A stretch of 64,000 nt of DNA from assembly GCF_012641435.1 (NCBI RefSeq), contig NZ_JABAIJ010000002.1, forward strand, positions 1 to 64,000, written 5' to 3'. The notes under the pieces were generated by a model that did not search any database, had not been told where the DNA came from, and saw only the letters and a program-made list of their open reading frames with translations. Positions 41,854 through 51,458 of this stretch are shown here, piece by piece. The position numbers and the translations under genes were made by a program. Each line of letters opens with the position of its first letter. The first letter of the stretch is position 1. Source of the stretch: Rhizobium sp. P38BS-XIX (GTDB taxonomy: Bacteria; Pseudomonadota; Alphaproteobacteria; Rhizobiales; Rhizobiaceae).

Positions 41854-44800
41854 TCAAGTCTTCGCAAACACCTGCTCGAAAAATGCCATCCTTTCGATGC
41901 CATTGTCCGTCGCTTTCTCAAAGATCAAACGGCCATCGCGCAGCGTTCCCTTTTGAAACTGCGTCAACGAGATGATCGTCTTTTTGGTCGGTTTCGTAGT
42001 GAAGCTCATGGCCATCGCGAGGGGGCCACCATCAAGCTTGCCGATGCCGAATCGCCGGGCGACTATCCGCAGCCTTGCTAGGCGAAAGAGGATTGAGACT
42101 TCCTCAGGAAGTTCGCCAAAACGATCTTCGAACTCTCCGGCGAAATCTTCCAGCTCGCTTTCAGTTGTTGCCCGGAGCAATCTGGCGTAGAGGTTCAGCC
42201 GCACCGCTCCTTCAGATATGTATTCCGGCGGAATTGACCCTGCGATGCCAAGATTGAGCACGGCCGAATTTTCTGCCAGCGATGACCTCTTGCTGAAACT
42301 GGTTACCGCCCGCTCCAGGAGCTTCTGGTAAAATCTGACCCCGACCGACTTCATATGACCGGCTTGATTGTCACCTATGATGTCTCCTCCTCCTCGAAGA
42401 TCGAGATCCTGCATACTGATCGCGAGGCCCGCACCGAGACGATCCTTTTCAACCATCGTCAAAAGACGCAAACGCGTTTCCTCGGAAATGCCCTCCTCGG
42501 GCGTCAAAAGATAAGCCATACCCTGAGCTCTTCCGCGTCCCACGCGGCCCCGCAGCTGGTGCAGCTGCGCCAGGCCGAACCTGTCCGCGCGCCAGATGAA
42601 GATCGTATTGGCGCGGGGAACATCGAGACCAGTTTCTATGATGTTAGTGGACACGAGGACGTCGCCGTCTCCATCGGCGAAACTGACCATCGTTTCGTCC
42701 AATAGGGCGCCCTGCATCTTGCCGTGCGCGACCCTGAGTGAAAGTTCCGGCACGATCGCACGCAGCATTTCCCCTACGGGATCAAGGTCCTCGATCTGCG
42801 GGACAACCAGGAAGCTCTGACCGCCGCGGCGGTATTCCCGCATCAGAGCAATCCGCATCGAGGCGCGATCAACCGAAGTGAGGGACGTCCTGACCGGTCG
42901 GCGCTTCGATGGCGCCGTTGCGAGGACACTGACATCCTGGACGCCGATCAGCGCGGACTGCAAGGTTCGGGGAATAGGCGTCGCCGACATAACGAGTGTG
43001 TGCAATAGCGGCGCCAGCGCCTTCATGGCCTGCTTTTGGCGCGTCCCAAACCGATGCTCTTCGTCGACAATCAACAGTCCGAGATGCGCGAAGCGAATAT
43101 CCTTTGCGAGGATCGCTTGGGTCGCTATAACGATGCCAATCTCACCGCAGGCAAGCCCTGCCTTGACCTCATTAGCCGTTTTCCGTTCGACAACACGAGA
43201 CAGCATTGCCACCCGGATCCCCGTGTCCGCAAATCGGCGCTCGAACGTCGACAAATGCTGGCGCGCGAGTACGGTGGTCGGGACGACGATGGCGACTTGA
43301 CCACCGGCGAACGCGACTGCCGCTGCGGCCCTCAACGCTACCTCGGTTTTGCCGAAGCCGACATCGCCACAGATCAGCCGGCTCATGACGGTACCTGATG
43401 CCAGATCCGCGAGAACCGCTTCGATTGCGGCTGCCTGGTGTGCCGTCTCGGCATAGGGAAAGCGACGAGCGAATTTCGAAAATTCTGTCTGTCGCGGAAC
43501 AAATGTCTCAGCCGGAGCATCCCGTCGCTCCTTGGCAATGCGCATCAGGTGGCGGGCAGCTAGCCGGATGTCTTTATCGATTACGGCGCGCCTTTTGACC
43601 CATGCTTCAGTATGAAGGCGATCAAGTGTCACCGCTTCAGGCTCTGAGCCGTAACGCCAAATCTTGTCAAACTCCTCCATCGGGACAAGAAGCGATGCCT
43701 CATCTCGATATTCGAGCCGGGCGGCGTCGCGCATGGCGCCTTCGACAGAGATGATTTCCATGCCTTTCAGGACAGCGATGCCGTGATCTTCATGGACCAC
43801 CACATCGTCAAGCATTAGATCTGGTTCGGCAAGTTGCACTGTGATGTCGCCTGCTATTGCTGATTCACCGAGCACATCTTTGACGGTAATGACGGCATGG
43901 CGGGCGGTGGCGAAGCCGCTGTCCAGGGCGCTTTCGAGTTTCAGGAACGCACCGCGGGGTGCGACCTTGACCTCGGTCCATGCGCTGACAGATTGAACCT
44001 CTATTCCGATTTGTCGCTCCAGACGCCGGACCAGACCGTCGAAGATCTGTCCCTTTCCCGCGAGAACGACGGTGCGTCCCGACTGTTTTTCATTCTTCAC
44101 GAAATCGATGAAAGAGCCTCGCGGATTTGCGCTCTCGAAGAATCGAGGCAGCGGTCTCCTATCGTTCAGATAAAGGTCAATTACACGAAAACCGGTAATG
44201 GCGGCAGACCAGGCGGATTGTGTAAGATACAGCGAGTGGGAGCGGTTCGTATTGTCGCCATCGAAATGCTGTCGGGCCTGTCGCGCTTCGTCGATAATAT
44301 CGAGATAGTTGCTCAACCGGTCGTCTGAACCATTCTCCATGGTCAGATCGACGTCGCCCATCACATCGAACACAGTCTGCATATCGTCATATAATTTGAA
44401 CAGGCCGCACTCCGACGCCTCGGGCAGCACGGTGCCATCGTTGAAGTCCGCTTCCAAGACAATCGCCTCCGAGGCTGGCCCAAACTCCATCGCATCGACA
44501 GTGCTCGTTGTACGCTGCGTTGACGGGTCATACGATCGCAGTTCCGCGACGGTCCCGTCTTCTGCCAAAAATATACGCATTGGCACAGACGCGCCTGCAG
44601 GGAAAATGTCGATGACATCGTCGCGGTATGCCACCTCGCCCGGCTCGTCGACGATCCCTTCTTCGATGTAGCCGGTGCACCGGGCAAAGCTTGCGAACGC
44701 CCGCTGATCGAACGCCTTTCCTACGGCGAGTTCGGACCAACTATTTCGAATAATGCTTGTGGGAGGAATTCGTTGGAGAAGAGCATCAAGCGAGGTAATC

Positions 44801-45135
44801 AGAAGCCTCTTCTCCGGCGACGGCCGAGACCACACCCGTAGCGCGTCCATTCGCCGTCCCATTGACTGCTTAGACGGAGGTACCCGGTCAAAAGGCAAGC
44901 AGTCCCATGGAGGGAAGACGACGATGCCAAGGTCCGGGGCGAGACATCGGATCGCTTCGGCAACCCTGTTGGCTGCAGTTTCGCTGAGCGCGACGTAAGC
45001 GCGCGACCGATTTGAGGTCCGCGTTGTGTCAATAAGTGTCGCAGCGATCAACGCGGCGGGACACCGGTGCATCGGCGTGGGTGAGTTTATCGCAGCCGTG
45101 TGAATGTATTCGATGACGCGCAACTCGATCTCCAC
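41854..45135 (-). CDS. mfd: Transcription-repair coupling factor Mfd, accessory copy
   Basis: The 1093-residue protein is somewhat shorter than typical chromosomal Mfd (about 1150-1170). Visible parts are the UvrB-homology N-terminus (IVVFPPWDCLPFDRVPPSKQ), the RNA polymerase-interacting region (VVHEDHGIAVLKGME), and a RecG-like translocase. The translocase has Walker A in ICGDVGFGKTEVALRAA, the Walker B-type box IVDEEHRFG, motif III SATPIPRTL and motif VI QLHQLRGRVGRG. A C-terminal TRCF domain closes it (NLYARLLRATTESELEDF). Mfd removes stalled RNA polymerase and recruits UvrA. As a plasmid gene it probably duplicates a chromosomal mfd. An EcfG-like promoter precedes it. Confidence 0.92.
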   Translation of the reverse strand: MEIELRVIEYIHTAAINSPTPMHRCPAALIAATLIDTTRTSNRSRAYVALSETAANRVAEAIRCLAPDLGIVVFPPWDCLPFDRVPPSKQSMGRRMDALRVWSRPSPEKRLLITSLDALLQRIPPTSIIRNSWSELAVGKAFDQRAFASFARCTGYIEEGIVDEPGEVAYRDDVIDIFPAGASVPMRIFLAEDGTVAELRSYDPSTQRTTSTVDAMEFGPASEAIVLEADFNDGTVLPEASECGLFKLYDDMQTVFDVMGDVDLTMENGSDDRLSNYLDIIDEARQARQHFDGDNTNRSHSLYLTQSAWSAAITGFRVIDLYLNDRRPLPRFFESANPRGSFIDFVKNEKQSGRTVVLAGKGQIFDGLVRRLERQIGIEVQSVSAWTEVKVAPRGAFLKLESALDSGFATARHAVITVKDVLGESAIAGDITVQLAEPDLMLDDVVVHEDHGIAVLKGMEIISVEGAMRDAARLEYRDEASLLVPMEEFDKIWRYGSEPEAVTLDRLHTEAWVKRRAVIDKDIRLAARHLMRIAKERRDAPAETFVPRQTEFSKFARRFPYAETAHQAAAIEAVLADLASGTVMSRLICGDVGFGKTEVALRAAAAVAFAGGQVAIVVPTTVLARQHLSTFERRFADTGIRVAMLSRVVERKTANEVKAGLACGEIGIVIATQAILAKDIRFAHLGLLIVDEEHRFGTRQKQAMKALAPLLHTLVMSATPIPRTLQSALIGVQDVSVLATAPSKRRPVRTSLTSVDRASMRIALMREYRRGGQSFLVVPQIEDLDPVGEMLRAIVPELSLRVAHGKMQGALLDETMVSFADGDGDVLVSTNIIETGLDVPRANTIFIWRADRFGLAQLHQLRGRVGRGRAQGMAYLLTPEEGISEETRLRLLTMVEKDRLGAGLAISMQDLDLRGGGDIIGDNQAGHMKSVGVRFYQKLLERAVTSFSKRSSLAENSAVLNLGIAGSIPPEYISEGAVRLNLYARLLRATTESELEDFAGEFEDRFGELPEEVSILFRLARLRIVARRFGIGKLDGGPLAMAMSFTTKPTKKTIISLTQFQKGTLRDGRLIFEKATDNGIERMAFFEQVFAKT

Positions 45136-45181
45136 CTCCGCCTGGGCGATCTCAGGCTAGCGACCGCCAACCGTGGTCTTA

Positions 45182-45206
45182 AACCGTAAGGGCGTTAGAT
45201 GGTTCC
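45182..45206 (-). promoter_or_regulatory. EcfG-like promoter GGAAC-N16-GGTT before mfd
   Basis: The reverse-strand match lies 46 bases before the mfd start and has the same -10 form as the Ku promoter, suggesting joint control. Confidence 0.55.
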
Positions 45207-45594
45207 GTTGTTAAACCAAAACCGCGTCCGTCGTGAATCATATTGTCGAGTTCGCGCCTCCCGTTCCGACTTGTCAGGCGTCGCGTGAATTTGGCCCGAC
45301 TGCTCCAGACAGGTTTTCCTGATCTCAGGCGGCAAATATTCATCATCGACCGGAGTCAATTACGTTCGATCCGTGGTTCGCGATAGGTATCGAAGAATCA
45401 CGGATCGATCCGTCTGCCTGAACGTGGAAGATGCGACGCCATGCGCGTTGGCGATGAGAGGGCGGTTGCCGTCCCACTCTCAAGGCCGACCGCGAGAAGC
45501 GCGTCTCGCGCGCCGATGGTTGGCTTGACGCCATTTAAAGAGTCGCGACAAACCATTGATGTCGCGTATATCAATACCCCATCAGATTCGAGCT
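45207..45594. other. Interval upstream of mfd
   Basis: Reverse frames at 45343-45534 and 45398-45775 have no ribosome site and the longer one overlaps the kinase gene. Nothing else was recognised. Confidence 0.4.
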
Positions 45595-46674
45595 TTAGCG
45601 GGCCGATGTGAACGCGTCGTGGGGAATCGAAAGCCTGATCACCAGCCCCCCAGGCTGCCACTCTCTGGACACTTCGGCGTTGAGTGAGCGAATGATCGTC
45701 TCTTCTAACTTGGTCCCGAAACCGGGTTTCCCTGGCTCGTGGCGGGTTGAGACATGACTTTTGGACTCGAGCCATTGAATTTCGCAGATGTCGCTACGGA
45801 CGCTGACCGTGATGTCCAATCGGCCATCGGCCACGGATAAAGATCCGTACTTGACCGCGTTGGTGGCATACTCGTGAAAAAGTAGCGCAAGTCTTGTCAC
45901 CCTTTCGGCACTGACAGAAATGTCTTCACCGTGCAAATGCCATCGTCCGGCGCCATGCTCCTCGTATGGCGAAAGGAGTGCCGACAGAAGCCGAAACAGC
46001 GATGTCGACTTCTCCTGGAAAGCTTCGCCCCCGGAAAAGCTCGGCAATGTCATCTCGTGGGCTTGCGAAAGCGCAACGAGACGATCCATCATCGCCGAGG
46101 CGAGATCGCCCGGCGTCTGCGCGGTGCGCGCTGCCAGCGTGATGATGCTGCCTGTTACGGCAAACAGGTTCTTGACGCGGTGATGCATTTCGCGGAGCAA
46201 CAATTCTTGATGCTCAGCCGCTCGCTTCCTCTCGGATATGTCTCTCGCAATCTTCGATGCGCCAATGATCGCGCCGTCGCTGCTCCGTATCGGTGAAATC
46301 GTCAACGAGATGTCGAGGAGGCTACCATCTTTTCGCCGTCGTATTGTTTCGAAATGATCGACAGGTTCACCGGCCTGAATGCGCGCCAAAATTGCAGGCT
46401 CTTCCTGCAACCTGTCCTCAGGAATAAGCATAGTAATAGGTTGCCCTACCGCCTCTTCGGCGGTGTAGCCAAACAGACGCTCGGCGCCTCGATTCCAGGT
46501 CGTGATAATGCCCAGAAGCGACTTGCTGACAATCGCATCATCGGACGATTCAACGATAGCGGCGAGAAGGGCAGCAGCATCATGAACGGGCTGTGCTGCT
46601 TTCTGTCCGACCCCGCGTTGCCGAAGGCGTTCACTTGGCAAATTGCCGTCGTGACGTTTTACAAACTTAGTCAT
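45595..46674 (-). CDS. PAS-containing HWE sensor histidine kinase
   Basis: The 359-residue cytoplasmic kinase has one PAS/PAC domain (residues about 33-150: AIVESSDDAIVSKSLLGIIT, WNRGAERLFGYTAEEAVGQP). The HWE core follows: phosphoacceptor His165 in REMHHRVKN, LFHEYATNAVKYGSL, and a WxE in IQWLESKS. The ATP-binding glycine loop GKPGFGTKLEETII is present. It is divergent from the KaiC-like gene by 174 bases, next to a receiver-only protein it could phosphorylate. No EcfG site was seen. Confidence 0.88.
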   Translation of the reverse strand: MTKFVKRHDGNLPSERLRQRGVGQKAAQPVHDAAALLAAIVESSDDAIVSKSLLGIITTWNRGAERLFGYTAEEAVGQPITMLIPEDRLQEEPAILARIQAGEPVDHFETIRRRKDGSLLDISLTISPIRSSDGAIIGASKIARDISERKRAAEHQELLLREMHHRVKNLFAVTGSIITLAARTAQTPGDLASAMMDRLVALSQAHEMTLPSFSGGEAFQEKSTSLFRLLSALLSPYEEHGAGRWHLHGEDISVSAERVTRLALLFHEYATNAVKYGSLSVADGRLDITVSVRSDICEIQWLESKSHVSTRHEPGKPGFGTKLEETIIRSLNAEVSREWQPGGLVIRLSIPHDAFTSAR

Positions 46675-46848
46675 TGGCGTTCACGTGCCCTAAGAAAGCT
46701 CAAAAAGAACTTGAACGATAACCTCTGGACGAGGTTCGATGAAAAGATAACTTTTCCGGTTCAAAGATAAAGTCCCTTGTATGGCCTATCGCGAAATTGT
46801 GCTAGGGCGGTCGTTGCGTGCGACGCTACCTGTTTGGACATCAAAGCA

Positions 46849-48291
46849 ATGCAAAAACTTCCAAGACTGTTAACCGGTATTCCTGGCATGGACACCGTTC
46901 TCGGAGGCGGCCTTGTCGAGGGCGCTTCCTACATTATCCAGGGCCAGCCGGGCGCCGGGAAGACGATCTTCTCCAATCAGGTTGCCTTTGCAAATCTCGC
47001 GCGAGGCGGCAAGGTATTATACGTCACGTTGCTGGCGGAAACCCACGACCGGCTGTTTCAGTCACTGGGCACATTAGAGTTTTTCGACCGCTCGCAGCTC
47101 GGGACTAATATATCGTACGTCAGTGTATTTCAGACCCTCCGCGACGAAGGGCTCTCGGCGGTCGTTCGCCTTATTCGCGAGGAAACTATCCGGCGCGGCG
47201 CCACGCTGCTTGTGTTCGACGGTCTTTTGAATGCCAGCGATCGCGGCGACAGCACCCTCGACGTCAAGACCTTCGTAGCCGAAGTCCAAAGCCAAGCCGC
47301 TTTCGTCGGCTGCACAGTGCTTTTCCTTACCAGTACGCGCGTTGCGGAAGACAGTCCTGAGCACACGATGGTGGATGGTGTCGTCGAGCTTCACGACGAG
47401 CTTGTCGGTGTCCGCGCTGTCCGCCGGCTCCAGGTCAAAAAATCGAGGGGAAGCGCGGCTCTGGGCGGCTACCACCAGTTCGAGATCACCTCGCGGGGAT
47501 TTATCATCTATCCGCGCATGGAGGCCGCCCTTGCGTCGGCAACCGTCGAGGAAGAACACCGCGCAGCGACACCTGTAGCAACGGGAACCGCGGGATTCGA
47601 CCGTCTGCTTGGCGGTGGATTACCAGCACACTCAGTCAGCCTGATTTTCGGCCCCTCCGGCTGCGGAAAGACATCGCTCGGCCTGAACTTCCTAAGCCTT
47701 GCGAGCGAACAGGAACCAGCCTTGCATTTCGGCTTCTACGAGACCCCTGCCCGGCTGAAGGGAAAGGCGCGAGCATTGGGGGTTGATCTGGACACACCGT
47801 TGAATTCTGGCGCACTGAGGGTGATCTGGAATCCGATGACGGAGAATCTTCTTGATAAGTTAGGCCACCGGCTTCTCGACGAGGTCCGCGCCCGAGGGGT
47901 CAAGCGCCTGCTGATTGACGGTTTGGGAGGTTTTGAACGGGCTGCCGTCTATCAACCGCGTCTCGTCGAATTTTTTGCAGCCCTTACGAACGAACTTCGG
48001 GCCTTGGGCGTTACTGCACTTGCAACGTGGGAACTCCAGGACCTTTTCGGGCCGACAGTCACAGCGCCGGGGTCAGAAATCTCGAGTCTCCTGGATAATC
48101 TTGTGATGCTGCGACATGTAGAAATTGCCTCTCGCTACAAACGCACGATCTCCGTGCTGAAGGTGCGCGACAGTGCTTACGAACCCGTTATCCACGAGGT
48201 TGGGTTTGGACCTGACGGAATGACTATTACCACTCCCTTGGAGGCCGTCACCGGGGCCGCGACCGGCTTGGCGATGCCAACAACCCGCTAG
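46849..48291 (+). CDS. Double-domain KaiC-like RecA-family ATPase
   Basis: Two KaiC domains lie in tandem in 480 residues. The first has Walker A GQPGAGKT (about 32-39) and Walker B LLVFDGL (about 120). The second has GPSGCGKT (about 270) and RLLIDGLGG (about 355). Each domain has one glutamate (LLAETHDRL, FYETPARL) where KaiC has the catalytic pair. No KaiA or KaiB gene is nearby. Such KaiC-like proteins are often paired with kinases and receivers and may act as phospho-switches, not clocks. The ATG at 46849 is preferred; a TTG at 46777 opens the same frame. Confidence 0.85.
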   Translation: MQKLPRLLTGIPGMDTVLGGGLVEGASYIIQGQPGAGKTIFSNQVAFANLARGGKVLYVTLLAETHDRLFQSLGTLEFFDRSQLGTNISYVSVFQTLRDEGLSAVVRLIREETIRRGATLLVFDGLLNASDRGDSTLDVKTFVAEVQSQAAFVGCTVLFLTSTRVAEDSPEHTMVDGVVELHDELVGVRAVRRLQVKKSRGSAALGGYHQFEITSRGFIIYPRMEAALASATVEEEHRAATPVATGTAGFDRLLGGGLPAHSVSLIFGPSGCGKTSLGLNFLSLASEQEPALHFGFYETPARLKGKARALGVDLDTPLNSGALRVIWNPMTENLLDKLGHRLLDEVRARGVKRLLIDGLGGFERAAVYQPRLVEFFAALTNELRALGVTALATWELQDLFGPTVTAPGSEISSLLDNLVMLRHVEIASRYKRTISVLKVRDSAYEPVIHEVGFGPDGMTITTPLEAVTGAATGLAMPTTR

Positions 48292-48327
48292 AGCGTGATT
48301 TGACAGAACAAGCATGAGCCGCACCCG

Positions 48328-48681
48328 ATGCCCTTGATCGTTATAGCCGAAGACGAGTTTTTGATCGCCGACGTGCTGGCGATGATGCTCGAGGATGCCG
48401 GCTATGAAGTAGAGTCCGCTCCGCATGGCCGAGCCGCGCTGGCGCTGGTGCAGGAAAAGCGGCCTGCGCTCGTCATCACGGATTTCATGATGCCACTTAT
48501 GACGGGTCTCGAGCTGGCACAAGCGATACGGGGCGATGCTGCGATTGCACACATCCCGATCATTCTCGTCAGTGGGGCTCAGGGAAGTATCGGTCGTGCC
48601 CATCCCGACGCATTCAACGCCGTTTTGGACAAGCCTTACGACGAAAAGAAACTGATCGCGACGGTTGCCGCTCTGCTTTGA
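48328..48681 (+). CDS. Single-domain response regulator
   Basis: The 117-residue protein is a complete receiver: acidic pocket in IAEDEFL, phosphoacceptor Asp52 in VITDFMMP, conserved Ser in LVSGAQG and Lys in LDKPYDEKK. There is no output domain, so it acts by protein contact or as a phosphate sink. It follows the KaiC-like gene by 36 bases and is probably cotranscribed. The HWE kinase on the other side is its likely phosphodonor. Confidence 0.88.
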   Translation: MPLIVIAEDEFLIADVLAMMLEDAGYEVESAPHGRAALALVQEKRPALVITDFMMPLMTGLELAQAIRGDAAIAHIPIILVSGAQGSIGRAHPDAFNAVLDKPYDEKKLIATVAALL

Positions 48682-48869
48682 ATCAAAGTCTCTCTGACCG
48701 TGGCGCTCGACCACCATACTGAAACACCCGGCGATGCGAATGACGAGACCGCTGCGGACAGGTGGGGCGCTCGGCTGCCTTTTCGTTGGCCATGGCAAGA
48801 AACTGGAAAAATCACCATGTTCACCATCTCTGTCGCGTCCAGTTGACACGCCAGCGGTCTCGCCAGGAT

Positions 48870-48894
48870 AACGATGAATCTGAGCCGACGTTCC
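48870..48894 (-). promoter_or_regulatory. Orphan EcfG-type promoter GGAAC-N16-CGTT
   Basis: This is a strict-consensus match on the reverse strand in the gap 48682-49092. It points toward the 3' end of the response-regulator gene and would make an antisense or short unannotated RNA. No well-supported gene lies downstream of it on that strand within 200 bases; the rest of the gap is empty. Confidence 0.45.
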
Positions 48895-49092
48895 TCAATT
48901 AGCAAGCGGGTACGCTATCGGACCAAGTGAACTCTATTTTGGCGTGGCGCTCATGAACAAAGGCGGACCAGCCTTTCGAGAGCCGCAAATCCGACTTCGC
49001 CGCAGTCTTGATCGCGTTCCACGCATTCATTGTTGTTGCGGAAGGACGTTGAATGAGCTGATCCTCAGCGCCGAGATGACCGAACGAGCACG

Positions 49093-50916
49093 TTACCCCG
49101 CACGATATTGGCTGGATGATTGCGGCCTCTCCGCACCGCGCTGCGCTTGCTCCAGAAGCATTTCCAAAACTTTGTCGGGCGGGGCAGGCTTTGCGTAAAG
49201 GTAACCTTGGCCGAGAATGCAACCTCTCTTGAGAAGACTTTGTGCCTGGTGTCGAGTTTCGATCCCCTCGGCGACCACCCGAATACCGAGACGTTTTGCG
49301 ATGTGAAGGATTCCTTCAACGATCCCCGTCCCGACATCGCCAGGTCCCAGGCGATCGACAAAGCACTTATCGATCTTGATCACATCCACAGGTACGCTAA
49401 TCAGATGGGTCAGCGAGGCAAATCCCGTTCCAAAATCGTCGAGGGCAACTTTCAAGCCGGCGCGCCGCAACGAGGCGATCTTTGCCGCCGCGCGATGGTT
49501 CCGCTCGCCCAGATATACGGATTCGGTCACCTCGAGTATGGCATGATGAAGGGGTACGTTTTCTCGCTCGAATGCGGCAATCAAGCTTTCCGGAATATCG
49601 CTGCATGTGAAATCAGCCGCAGACAGATTGATGCCGACATGTTGAAACGGAACGCCGCGCTTGAGCCAAGTCCCCACATCGCGCGCAATACATGCGATCA
49701 TTCGCCGGGTTAAGGCAGCCGCAACCTGCGCATCCTTGGTCGCTTCATGAAACTCGCCGGCTGCGATGATGGCGCCATCATGCGATCGAATACGCGCCAA
49801 CGCCTCCACACCGATGATTTCCTCGGTATCGAGACGCACGATCGGTTGATACCATGCCTCCAGACGGTTCTCTTTAAGAGCGTTGGCAACTTGCTGAATC
49901 GCATCCAATCGTTTGGAAATAGCGGTTGAGATGGAGTCATCATATATGACGAGACCGCCTCGGTTCGTTTCCTTGGCGTGATAAAGGGCGATATCGGCGT
50001 TTCGTCTGATAGCGTCCATATAAGTCGACCCGTCGGTGATCGCTATTCCGGCGGTTACGGTGCAAATTAAAGAGTGGCCTTCACAAATGACCGGCTGACT
50101 GATCGCATCGATGATCTGTCCGATCAGGCGCTCGATAGTGGGCCGATCAGCATTGTCGAGGAGGACTGCAAATTCGTCTCCACCCAAACGATAAGCGTTA
50201 GGAGATTCGATGACAGCTGCTAGCCTTGCGGCCACCGTTGCGATCAATTCATCGCCGGCAGCGTGACCAAAAGTGTCGTTGACGACCTTGAGATTATCGA
50301 TGTCTAACAGTAGGAGCGACAATGCTTTGTTCTCGAGCTGCGCTGAGAGAACTTCATTAAATTTTGCTCTATTTGGAAGGCTCGTGAGAACGTCGGTGAA
50401 CGCAAGGCGCCGATGTTCAAGCAAGCGCTCATTTCGCTCAAGCGCAATCAAGCAGAGCGGCAAGCACCCTTCAACGATGCTTTGTTCAAATGGCGTCGGC
50501 GGCCGCGGTTCAGAAAAATAGAGCGCGAAAGTACCAAGGACAGCACCATTACTCCCGAAAACGGGCGTTGAGAAACACGCCTTCAGACCGATTGGCAAGG
50601 CAAGTGCTTTGAAGGAGGACCAACGAGGATCAGTTTCAATATCGGCAACTGTGATCACTTCTTTGAAAAATGCTGCTGCCCCGCACGAGCCCGCCATGGG
50701 ACCGATCGGTAGCCCATCGAGAGCCTCGGAGTAACTTTGCGGGATACTTGGCGCCGCGCACGTATGGAGCTTCCCATGTCTGTCGAGAGTGAGGATCGAT
50801 GCGCGACTGCCTGGCAAAAGTCGCTCAACCTCGCCGCAGAGCTTTGTCAGGGTCTCCTCGAGGCCCTCTCCTTGAGCAACCATCCTGAGAATAATGTTTT
50901 GAACACCGACTAGCAT
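49093..50916 (-). CDS. GAF-GGDEF-EAL cyclic-di-GMP enzyme
   Basis: GAGGAGGTGCGTC before the ATG at 50916 fixes the start. The 607-residue protein has a GAF domain (about 10-150), then a diguanylate cyclase domain with an intact YRLGGDEFAVL. An EAL phosphodiesterase domain follows with GVEALARI, IHATILEVTES-type strands and DDFGTGFASL. Both catalytic signatures are present, so either activity is possible, with GAF setting the balance. There is no membrane segment. It probably links a small-molecule signal to c-di-GMP. Confidence 0.9.
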   Translation of the reverse strand: MLVGVQNIILRMVAQGEGLEETLTKLCGEVERLLPGSRASILTLDRHGKLHTCAAPSIPQSYSEALDGLPIGPMAGSCGAAAFFKEVITVADIETDPRWSSFKALALPIGLKACFSTPVFGSNGAVLGTFALYFSEPRPPTPFEQSIVEGCLPLCLIALERNERLLEHRRLAFTDVLTSLPNRAKFNEVLSAQLENKALSLLLLDIDNLKVVNDTFGHAAGDELIATVAARLAAVIESPNAYRLGGDEFAVLLDNADRPTIERLIGQIIDAISQPVICEGHSLICTVTAGIAITDGSTYMDAIRRNADIALYHAKETNRGGLVIYDDSISTAISKRLDAIQQVANALKENRLEAWYQPIVRLDTEEIIGVEALARIRSHDGAIIAAGEFHEATKDAQVAAALTRRMIACIARDVGTWLKRGVPFQHVGINLSAADFTCSDIPESLIAAFERENVPLHHAILEVTESVYLGERNHRAAAKIASLRRAGLKVALDDFGTGFASLTHLISVPVDVIKIDKCFVDRLGPGDVGTGIVEGILHIAKRLGIRVVAEGIETRHQAQSLLKRGCILGQGYLYAKPAPPDKVLEMLLEQAQRGAERPQSSSQYRAG

Positions 50917-51458
50917 GACGCACCTCCTCGTACCGCAAGACGATATAACGCTCACTGGTTTAGAATTGCCTGCTTTTTAAAAGGGTTTCCGCAAATTTGC
51001 TAAATAAAGAGTTGTGATCGACCAGCCGTTATTTCAACCTGGCAGGTCTCGCACTCGAAGCAATGGGTAAAGCAACGCGTTTCGACTTGCGAACATGCCA
51101 AATCTCAGCGGTCGACAATGGACGCCATGACGAGAGCGGCGTGCAACGATAACGCACTGAAGAAGATTCAGGGAGACGCTAGACCGGACTTGTCCGGACC
51201 TTGCCAATCTGGATACTTGCGAAAATTTGTCCGCATCGGAAGAACGGCTAGCGACACGAAGGATTGCCGTCTCGATCGAGTCCAAGAAGCGCCCGAGCAT
51301 CGTGATAGATTGCGTCATAACGCATGGTAGCCACCGATCTTCCGCGATGAAGGCGGCAACTCAAACCCTTTGGCCTTGGTCAAAATAATCAAAGCCGTCT
51401 GCAGGCTGAAGGGGCGCTCCCGATCAGAGATCGGGAGCGAGCGATCAGAGTATACCGA
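50917..51458. other. Gene-poor interval with a strong hairpin
   Basis: No gene is supported. Positions 51416-51438 form a perfect 10-base stem (GCTCCCGATC with GATCGGGAGC, three-base loop) just beyond the porin stop at 51459. It probably forms the end of the porin transcript despite lacking a T-run. Confidence 0.5.
51416..51438 (-). terminator. Hairpin after the porin gene
   Basis: The 10-base perfect stem and three-base loop lie 20 bases past the stop codon. No T-run follows, so Rho-independent function is uncertain. Confidence 0.5.

Noticed and set aside
45246..45267. Possible second LexA box (GTTC then GTTC)
   Set aside because: The spacer is nine bases, not seven, so it does not match the alphaproteobacterial operator.
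48073..48849. 258-codon reverse frame opposite the KaiC-like and receiver genes
   Set aside because: Antisense shadow without ribosome site; the forward genes are unmistakable.
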